DNA of 13,884 nucleotides. Origin: an uncultured Candidatus Peregrinibacteria bacterium (GTDB taxonomy: Bacteria; Patescibacteriota; JACMRA01). Shown here piece after piece: positions 7,714 through 13,884 of this stretch. The notes beneath the pieces were generated by a model. The model was not told the DNA's origin, did not search any database, and was given only the letters and a program-made list of their open reading frames with translations. The stretch lies in the NCBI GenBank assembly GCA_937127165.1, contig CAKZLR010000009.1, positions 1 to 13,884 on the forward strand, read 5' to 3'. Every line of letters begins with the position of its first letter. Positions within the stretch are counted from its first letter, which is position 1. Position numbers and translations under genes: made by a program.

Positions 7714-8037
7714 ACATTTTTTTGAAACATATTTTGAAAGCAATAATTTTTTGTTTATCAGAACGAATTGTTTTGGCTAAGAGTTGGCCAAGTTTGTTAT
7801 GCTGGAAATTCCACTTTTTAAAATTAGGTTGGAATTTTTTCTAAAAATAGGTTTATTATTCTTTTTTAAGGTAAGACTTACAGGAAAACAATTAAGGTCT
7901 AAAATAAATCGTTTTGTTAAACTGTGAATACCTATTTGCCAAAAATTAATTTTAGGGATATAATTTCCGAATCCACTTAAGTTAGGTATAAATAGTTCCT
8001 ATGTTATAAATTTTTATGTTTATGGGGAAAAATTTTT
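7714..8037. other. Non-coding spacer between serS and the membrane lysozyme-like gene
   Basis: The spacer is AT-rich with no frame that looks coding. An 11-bp palindrome, GTAAGACTTAC, lies at 7871-7881, and a possible -10 (TATAAA, 8005-8010) precedes the next gene by about 28 bases. No clear terminator hairpin follows serS. Confidence 0.4.
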
Positions 8038-8053
8038 ATGGGGAAAAATATTA
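8022..8053 (+). repeat. 16-base tandem duplication across the start codon
   Basis: ATGGGGAAAAATTTTT (8022-8037) is followed directly by a near copy, ATGGGGAAAAATATTA. This creates two ATG codons 16 bases apart and in different frames. The upstream ATG opens only a 10-codon frame ending at TAG 8052-8054; the downstream ATG at 8038 opens the 461-codon gene. The duplication also places GGGGA nine bases before the real start, the only purine-rich stretch near any start in this window. Confidence 0.6.
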
Positions 8054-9423
8054 GATATTTTGATCTTCTGAAAACCACAAAACCAACCAATAAAATAGGA
8101 AAAAACTGGAATTACCCAGTAAAAACTAAACTCGATTTAAAATCGGCAAAAGTTTCCAAAGAAGAGGATCTTGTCATTACTAATTTATCAAAATTATCTG
8201 TGGTAAACATACCAGTAGCACATAAAGATGAGGAAAAATCGTATAGACAATTATATCTACAATTATTAAACAGACAATTAACTCTTTTAAAAGATTTAAA
8301 AAAGACTACAGCCCAACAACCATCTTCTATACATTATCCGGAAAATTCGATTGCTTTAAGTACTTTTAAATCCAGACAATCAAGATTTAATTTTTTAAGT
8401 TTTATATCGTTTTGGATTATAGCTTTTTTTGTTCCTATTGTTGTATTTTGGGGGTTTTTTGAGACTTCTGTGGTATATGGTCAAGATTTACAACTGAATT
8501 ATCAGCAAGTAGCCGGTGTTAGAGAAAATTTAGAAGTATTTTTTTTTGATCAAACAGAATATAATACTTGGATTAAGCAAAAAACAGGATTGATTTTATC
8601 TACGGAAGGAGATTTAGACGATGATGGTTTGGCAAATTTAGAAGAGTTTTTATTAGGAACAGACCCTACAAATACTCATACTTGTAATTCTGAAAAGAAT
8701 GATTTAGAAAATATCTTACAACTAATCGATCCGTTAACTTGCGAAAAGATTGAAATTGAAAATTCTGAAGGGTTATCAAGGTTTAACCATGTTGTCCATA
8801 TTCCTACATTGGCTCATAAGCTATTTGGTTTTGTTACAGAGCAGGAGACATCAAGTGTTAAAACTAGCAACTCTCTGTCTTTATATGAAATTTTTGAAGT
8901 AGAAAACTTGTCAGAAATTAATGTCAATGGGCAAAATAATTTACAGCAAGAAATTGAACTACTCAAAAAAAGAGACGAATATCTAAAAATTATAAGAAAA
9001 ATTGATGAATATATTACTAAATATAGATCATATGAAAAATACGATATAAACTATGCAACTCCAGTTAGTGCGGCGGTATTTTTGGAAACTTCAATTCGTT
9101 ATGATGTACCTCTTAAGTATGTGCTTACAGTCGCCAGATTAGAAAGTCGTTTTGGTACAGATAGATATACTAGCAATGGTAATTTAACAAGACCGGGAGC
9201 CCACCAAAATATGTTCTCTATAGGTTTGGATGACTCTGGAAATAATTTAACTTATAGCAGTTGGGAAGAAGGGGTATATGCTTTTGGTCGCTGGTATCGC
9301 TATTTTGACGATAGAGGTGTAAGTGATTGTCAAAAGTGGAGAATTTATAATCCTAATGGTGATTATTGTGCTAAAGTTGAACAAGTCGCTGCAGAAGCAC
9401 AGGCTTTTATATTTGGCGGCTAG
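8038..9423 (+). CDS. Single-pass membrane protein with calcium-loop and lysozyme-like (glucosaminidase-type) domain
   Basis: This 461-residue protein has a charged N-terminal cytoplasmic part (1-115), one strong TM helix (about 117-140) and a large extracytoplasmic part. Residues 191-210 (GDLDDDGLANLEEFLLGTDP) form a calcium-binding loop of the thrombospondin-3/dockerin-like kind. A short coiled coil lies near 300-335. The C-terminus (about 338-461) resembles lysozyme-like endo-beta-N-acetylglucosaminidase or transglycosylase domains. LLTVA-type helix LTVARLESRFG supplies a candidate catalytic Glu (E369), NMFSIG lies at 391-396, and a helical tail ends in VEQVAAEAQAF. Cys216/Cys235 and Cys431/Cys444 could form disulfides outside the cell. 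It probably cleaves peptidoglycan at the cell surface during growth or host contact. The exact glycoside-hydrolase family is uncertain, and substrate cleavage is inferred from the fold only. Confidence 0.72.
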   Translation: MGKNIRYFDLLKTTKPTNKIGKNWNYPVKTKLDLKSAKVSKEEDLVITNLSKLSVVNIPVAHKDEEKSYRQLYLQLLNRQLTLLKDLKKTTAQQPSSIHYPENSIALSTFKSRQSRFNFLSFISFWIIAFFVPIVVFWGFFETSVVYGQDLQLNYQQVAGVRENLEVFFFDQTEYNTWIKQKTGLILSTEGDLDDDGLANLEEFLLGTDPTNTHTCNSEKNDLENILQLIDPLTCEKIEIENSEGLSRFNHVVHIPTLAHKLFGFVTEQETSSVKTSNSLSLYEIFEVENLSEINVNGQNNLQQEIELLKKRDEYLKIIRKIDEYITKYRSYEKYDINYATPVSAAVFLETSIRYDVPLKYVLTVARLESRFGTDRYTSNGNLTRPGAHQNMFSIGLDDSGNNLTYSSWEEGVYAFGRWYRYFDDRGVSDCQKWRIYNPNGDYCAKVEQVAAEAQAFIFGG

Positions 9424-9440
9424 TGTCTTTTTTACACTAG
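9420..9440 (+). terminator. Hairpin overlapping the stop codon of the lysozyme-like gene
   Basis: CTAGTGT and ACACTAG form a perfect 7-bp stem with a seven-base loop (CTTTTTT). The left arm includes the TAG stop at 9421-9423. No U-run follows directly, so it is either an atypical terminator or a 3'-end stabilising stem. A second, weaker stem, TCTTCTT-ATTGA-AAGAAGA, lies at 9471-9489. Confidence 0.4.
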
Positions 9441-9772
9441 AATTATCTGAAGATTTTTTCAAAAACCATTTCTTCTTATTGAAAGAAGACAAAAAGTAGC
9501 TCGTAATAATATATATATATTTATTTAGCGACTAGTTTTTTATAAACGAAAAAAGTAAGGTAAAAGTAATTGTATTGTAAAGTTTATGGTAGATACCGTT
9601 TAGTCTATACTTCTGGAGCTAAACTCTCAGTATCAAAAAACGAAAAGTATTCACAGATTTCAGCCGTGGAATAAAGTATGACTTCAGACCTTTTTTATTG
9701 CTCTGATTTAAAAATATGTACTGTTTCCAAACTAATTGACAAAATCAAATACTTTAGACTAAAGCATAATTC
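9424..9772. other. Non-coding spacer before the M16 gene
   Basis: Apart from the two hairpins near its left end and an (AT)6 tract at 9509-9520, I see no gene or RNA structure here. A TTGACA box (9736-9741) near the right end is listed separately. Confidence 0.4.
9736..9741 (+). promoter_or_regulatory. TTGACA box 37 bases before the M16 start
   Basis: A perfect TTGACA begins 37 bases upstream of the ATG at 9773. If it is the -35 element, transcription would begin at or within a few bases of the start codon, giving a leaderless or near-leaderless message. The -10 region is weak (TAAAGC at 18-base spacing). Confidence 0.3.
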
Positions 9773-11140
9773 ATGCTTAAACCTTTAGTTTTAAAGAACG
9801 GGTTAACAGTTTTGAGGTTTCCAAAAACTAGTAGTAATGCTTTTTTGTGTGGTTTTGTAGTTCGAACAGGATCAGCGGTTGAACCAACAAATTTTCCAAG
9901 AGGTATTTCTTATTTAATTGAGAAGTTATTTTGGTGTGGTACTGATAGATATCCTTCCAGAAGAATTTTGAATACTCTGATTGAAGGGATGGGAAGTAGC
10001 TTTTATAGTTTCACTGGACTACATTTCACTAGTTTTTATTTAACTTCACCCTTTTATCACCAAAAACAGGCGATGTCCGTATTAGCGGAAATTATTCAGC
10101 ACTCGTATTTTGATTCTAAAGATATAGAAAAACAAAAAAAACAAATTATCGAAAAGATTAAAAATTTAGAAGATTCTTTTGATCAAGAATCTTATCAACT
10201 ATCTCTCAATAATTTATACGGAGAAACAGGGCTCGGTTTGCCTGTTTATGGTTCTATTGAATCTATTATTGCAATATCCCAGAGAGATATCCGAGAATAT
10301 TTAGCTAAACAATATCAACCTTCCCGATCTTATCTGATTTTAGCTGGAAATTTTGATAATAAAGGAATTTTGCAAGCTGCTGACCAATATTGGTCAATGT
10401 GGCAACCAAAAACCCAACCATCAGTAGATTTTGTAGAACCTAATTTCGATGAACTTGGATCTTTCCCTAGAGTTTTGTATAAACAAAGAGGGATACCTAC
10501 AACTCATTTAGTGGTTAGTTTTGTACTAGATAGAGGTCTTTGTCCGCCAGAAACAGCTCAAAACTCTCCATTAGAGTCTAAAACTGAAGTCGAGGTGGGT
10601 AAAATTTTAGACAAACATCTCACTCAAACCGCCATTTTATTGCTTTTAAATACTGTTTTAGGGACTGGGATGTCTTCTAGACTGTGGACTAAAGGTGTGG
10701 AAGAAGAGATGTTTTTTGAAAAAATTCAAAGTGAAGTCATTCAGTTTAATCAAACTGGTTTTCTTAGAATTTATGGCGAAACTGAAAATAGTCAATTTAC
10801 CTTTGCTTTGGAAAGTGTTTTGGCTGTACTAGAAGCTCTTAAAAAAACTACAATGTCGATTAACGAGTTGAATAAAGCTAAAGAACAACTAAAAGGAAAT
10901 TTGTTACTACAGCAAGAATCCTTGTTTAATTGGGTGAATTGGCAAGTTAAAAATATTTTAGCATCCGGCTTGAATTTTGAGCTGGAAAATTTATTATATA
11001 AAATAGACGAAATTAACACAACTGATATTAGAGATTTTGCTAACAGTTTGTTCACTTTGGATAGGTTGTTTATTACTACTTTAGGTACTGCTAAGCAAAC
11101 TAAACTTGTAGAAAAGTTGATCAATAAGTTTTTGAATTAG
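9773..11140 (+). CDS. M16-family (insulinase/MPP-like) protein, predicted catalytically inactive
   Basis: The 455-residue protein has the two-lobed M16B fold (N-lobe about 1-215, C-lobe about 230-455) and a typical length. In the N-lobe the zinc motif HFLEH reads Y47-L-I-E50-K51, within a context that aligns without gaps (GIS..LIEKLFWCGT). Both zinc-binding His residues are therefore lost while the Glu remains. In the C-lobe the block following LGTGMSSRL, normally R-E-x-x-G-L-x-Y, reads VEEEMFFE (309-316), so the substrate-binding Arg and Tyr are missing too. A roughly 30-residue insert (252-283) separates the first C-lobe strand from LNTVLG. Family M16 enzymes often work as pairs of one active and one inactive subunit. 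This could be the inactive partner, but no active partner is in the window. It has no signal peptide, so it is probably cytoplasmic. Truncated ligA follows 22 bases downstream, likely co-transcribed. Confidence 0.82.
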   Translation: MLKPLVLKNGLTVLRFPKTSSNAFLCGFVVRTGSAVEPTNFPRGISYLIEKLFWCGTDRYPSRRILNTLIEGMGSSFYSFTGLHFTSFYLTSPFYHQKQAMSVLAEIIQHSYFDSKDIEKQKKQIIEKIKNLEDSFDQESYQLSLNNLYGETGLGLPVYGSIESIIAISQRDIREYLAKQYQPSRSYLILAGNFDNKGILQAADQYWSMWQPKTQPSVDFVEPNFDELGSFPRVLYKQRGIPTTHLVVSFVLDRGLCPPETAQNSPLESKTEVEVGKILDKHLTQTAILLLLNTVLGTGMSSRLWTKGVEEEMFFEKIQSEVIQFNQTGFLRIYGETENSQFTFALESVLAVLEALKKTTMSINELNKAKEQLKGNLLLQQESLFNWVNWQVKNILASGLNFELENLLYKIDEINTTDIRDFANSLFTLDRLFITTLGTAKQTKLVEKLINKFLN

Positions 11141-11162
11141 TTTTCTAATCATAAACCACTAG

Positions 11163-11897
11163 ATGACAAAAACCGAATACGAACGACTTGTAGCGGAAGT
11201 TAACCGACTAAGGGGGGAAATTCATCTTTTTAATAATGAAGAGGTTAGTGAGGCTATCTTGGATGATCTCAAACACAAGATTACTCAATTTGAACTTGAG
11301 CATCCTGACCAAATTTCGGTTAATAGTCCCAATTATACCATTGCTGGGGGAGTTACTGAAAAATTTGAAAAGTTTAGACACCCACGAAGAATGCTCTCTT
11401 TAAATGATATTTTTAATTTACAAGAATTTTTAGATTGGGAGAAATCGTGGCAAGATTTTTACAGAAAAGAATATGGTCGAGAATCCCCTAGAAATATTTC
11501 CCCAAAATACATTTGTGAACCCAAAATAGACGGTTTGGCTATTAGCCTGCATTATCAAGATGGTTTCTTGCGGTTTGCTGCTACTCGTGGTGATGGTTGG
11601 GTAGGTGAATTAGTAACCCAAAATATTTTGCAAATAAAAAATATACCTAAACAAATTCCGGATAAAAGAAAAATTGAAGTTAGAGGTGAAGTTTTTATAA
11701 CCAAAAAAGATTTTGAGAAACTCAACAAAAACATTGCCGAAGGGCGACAGGTTGGCAGAATGGGTAAAACGGGACCAGAAGCAATGTTCGTTAATCCAAG
11801 AAATGCAGCTAGCGGGACTGTCAGACAATTAGATTCTGCAATAGTTAGTGCTCGTAATCTTAGTTTTGTAGCTTATAATGTGTGGATAGAAGATTGA
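11163..11897 (+). pseudogene. ligA: Truncated NAD-dependent DNA ligase (N-terminal domains only)
   Basis: The 244-residue frame matches LigA, which normally runs to about 650-700 residues and seals nicks during replication and repair using NAD+. Residues 1-60 form domain Ia in a variant without the usual HDxxYY, instead HLFNNEEVSEAILDDLKH, a form I associate with CPR ligases. RMLSLNDIF is at 76-84. The adenylation core shows EPKIDGLAISL with catalytic Lys121, ATRGDG (140-145), EVRGEVF (172-178) and NPRNAASGTVRQLD (211-224). The protein stops just after LSFVAYNVWIED. It therefore lacks motif V (the DGVVxKV lysine), the OB fold, zinc finger, helix-hairpin-helix and BRCT domains, so sealing activity is not expected. 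No continuation appears in any frame downstream. The retained part is undamaged, so truncation seems recent. An expressed stand-alone fragment cannot be ruled out. Confidence 0.85.
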
Positions 11898-11911
11898 AAT
11901 TTTAAAATTTC
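11896..11911. repeat. 16-bp perfect palindrome at the ligA truncation point
   Basis: GAAATTTTAAAATTTC reads identically on both strands and begins at the second base of the TGA that ends the truncated ligA. It sits between two broken genes and so may mark a rearrangement junction. It could also be chance in AT-rich DNA. Confidence 0.35.
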
Positions 11912-11955
11912 ATTATATAGATTATTTTTTGAAAAAACCTTAGAAAGGTAAAAAA

Positions 11956-13884
11956 TTATTTATAATGTTGTCTATACAATCCTTTAAATATTTCAATCAT
12001 GTCAATGTATCTAGCACGTACTTTTAGTTTTAAAATACTCATTGCTTTTTGAGGATTTCTAATCTGCTTTTTTCAGATTTTCTAGGCTGAATAGAGATGG
12101 TCTATTATTTTCTTTTTTTAAAATATCTGGCTCTAGCACTTGCTCTTTTCTAAAAGCATAGTAATCATCTTCATTCGTAATTTCTTGTACTAAAAAAGCA
12201 TTTCTCCACAAGCTTTTTTAATTTTTCTAAAAACTCCTTTTTGTATTTAAGAATATATTCTTATGTTTGTTACGTATCTATATTTTTTATTTTCAAATCC
12301 TATATCAATGAATACGTCTGCTGAAAATACAACCCGATCTTCATATCTTTTAGAATTCATAAAATCAAGAAAACTATAAGATGCATCATATTTATTAACA
12401 TTCCCCAAATATCTAGAATACTTAATGTACTCATTAACTATCTCAAGAGCTGACATTTGGAAAGTTCTAACTTTATCAGAATTTGTATTAACAAAATCTT
12501 CTTCTTCAATAGGTATTGCAGTTCCATCTGGTTGTTCCTGAAAACCTAGTAAGGAGCCTTCTGAGGAAGAGAATAAAAATTCAAACAACATATGATCTTT
12601 TTCTATCCAAGTTTTATCATACCAATGAACTCCTAAATCTATTAAATATCCAAAAGATGTGCTCATAATTTCAGGATAAGTACTTTCAAAAGTACCTAAA
12701 TAATAACCAATCACCTTTTTACCAGTCATTTTTTGTATACTATATTGTATACTTCCTCTCCAACCAATATCAAAAATGTTGATTGTATTATAATCAAATA
12801 ATCCTTCTTGTTTCATATATGTTAATAGCTAGATGGCACTTTTCAGTAAGCTTTTTCTATCTCTGGATACATATAAGCCACCAGTTTTCTAGCACTATGT
12901 AAAGTTGGGTCATCTACCAATGTATTTAAACTAGAAAATCCAAATTTACTCAAAATAAATTTATCATCAAAATCTAATCCAATAAAGTTAAATATATCCC
13001 TAAGAGTTAATTCGTGGCCAAATGCTGTATTTCTTTGAGTTAAGATATCTACAGTAATATGATATGTTCGTTGACTAGATTTGGTATTTGATGAGCTATT
13101 CTTGAAGTTTTTAAATATTTTGGCGTAGGTAAATCTGAATCCGTTTGGCAAAATTTTTTTATAAACTCTTTTTACTATATAACCATTCCTACCAAGAAAA
13201 AATAAATTATCTTTACCTCTATTTAAATCTGCAACCCATTTTGTTAATCCATAAATATAGTTAGTGGAGCAGCGACTTTGGCTCCAAAACGATACCAGTG
13301 ATTATTTTCTAGGCCATTATTTACTTTATTGCAAAATATGGCTGTCATAATTGACAGATACACGGAGTAATTAAGTTGATTGGCTATTTTAGCCCTCATT
13401 CTGACTGGTTCATAATAATGTGCAGACAGTCCATGATTAATAGCATTTAAATAATCTGAGTACCGATTATCTCCAATATGAAGTGTTTTTTAGGCTCTAA
13501 AATACCTTTTTCAATTGCATATGAATAAATGTCTCCATTGTGTTTACTTTTTCTTAATTCATTAGAAATGACTAAGTGAGAGTAAGTTATTATGCCCATT
13601 TTTTGCAATATTTTTTTCGATAAAATTTCTGGGTGAATACATGTCTGTTATAATGATTATGGTTTTACCGAGTTCAAGAGCGTAGTCATAAACTTTTTTC
13701 ATGAATGGATTTGCAATCAAAAACTCACTTTCTACTTCCATTTCTAAATTTTTTAAAGTGTTTACCTCATCTCCAGAGTAGAAATTAAGTAGTTGTTAGT
13801 ATATTTCTCCATATATACGTTCATAATTATTTTCGGAATTTCTAGCTTGCTTTTCGGATTCTATTCTGTATTTAAAATATTTTA
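11956..13884 (-). pseudogene. Broken COG5610-like gene (HAD hydrolase fused to a glycan-synthesis-associated domain), partial at the window edge
   Basis: Reading the minus strand through frame changes rebuilds about 640 residues of one protein. In order they are the HAD core with KTIIIITDMYSP (near 13645-13670), HIGDNRYSDYLNA (HAD motif IV, near 13450-13490), LFFLGRNGYIVKRVY (near 13170-13210), and SSQRTYHI. These are followed by INIFDIGWRGSIQYSIQKMTGKK (a strong COG5610 signature, near 12715-12785) and a C-terminus with FLVQEITNEDDYYAF and RARYIDMIEIF, ending at TAA 11956-11958. Lesions are nonsense codons TAA at 13796-13798 and TAG at 12829-12831, and frameshifts near 13631-13633, 13486-13491, 13244-13261, 12845-12855, 12247-12270, 12214-12219 and 12065-12080. 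Several sit in A/T runs. The open segments 12247-12816 and 12843-13151 are fragments of this gene, not separate genes. Such proteins usually sit in polysaccharide or surface-glycan clusters. It converges on truncated ligA. The N-terminus lies beyond the window. Confidence 0.75.

Noticed and set aside
5638..11910. Alternative genetic code (UGA read as Gly or Trp)
   Set aside because: TGA codons interrupt the MarR relic, and ligA ends at TGA, but TAG and TAA also interrupt these regions. Reading through the ligA TGA gives no LigA-like sequence, and the intact genes have no internal TGA.
12247..13151. Two independent small genes at 12247-12816 and 12843-13151 (-)
   Set aside because: Both are consecutive pieces of one COG5610-like protein. 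The sequence between and beyond them continues the same protein in shifted frames.
1..13884. CRISPR array, tRNA, rRNA, transposase or defence system
   Set aside because: No regularly spaced repeats, no cloverleaf or rRNA-like segments, and no transposase or nuclease motifs were seen in the window.

Overview
This AT-rich window encodes bacterial housekeeping and envelope genes. It looks like Candidatus Patescibacteria (CPR), perhaps a Microgenomates-like lineage. That placement rests on very low GC, the absence of clear Shine-Dalgarno sites before all six intact or near-intact starts, a CPR-like LigA N-terminus, an archaeal-type PEP carboxylase, and single-pass surface proteins with calcium-loop motifs. 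It is an inference from pattern recognition, not a database result.

Layout. Positions 76-1584 (-) encode archaeal-type PEP carboxylase. A 387-base spacer follows and holds a GC-richer dispersed palindromic repeat cluster (1786-1905). Positions 1972-5571 (-) encode a large RND/AcrB-family transporter. Just upstream of it (5638-6053, -) I read a decayed MarR-type regulator with in-frame stops and frame changes, headed by a GTTAAC-AGCA-GTTAAC inverted repeat. The divergent serS (6448-7713, +) is intact. Next come a membrane-anchored extracellular protein with a calcium-binding loop and a lysozyme-like C-terminal domain (8038-9423, +), an M16-fold peptidase homologue that has lost its catalytic residues (9773-11140, +), and, 22 bases downstream, a DNA ligase LigA cut off inside its adenylation domain (11163-11897, +). 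From 11956 to the right edge (-) lies a heavily broken COG5610-like gene (HAD hydrolase fused to a glycan-related C-terminal region) carrying at least seven frameshifts and two nonsense codons.

How it fits together. The left part pairs an anaplerotic enzyme with an efflux or lipid-export type pump whose probable local repressor has decayed. The middle holds translation and cell-wall functions. The right end is a zone of gene decay: truncated ligA converges on the COG5610 remnant, which suggests a rearrangement with a junction near 11898-11956. I see no CRISPR array, tRNA, rRNA, transposase or recognisable defence system. The most interesting signals are the two pseudogenes, the truncated ligase, the doubly inactivated M16 protein and the altered proton-relay residue in the RND pump.
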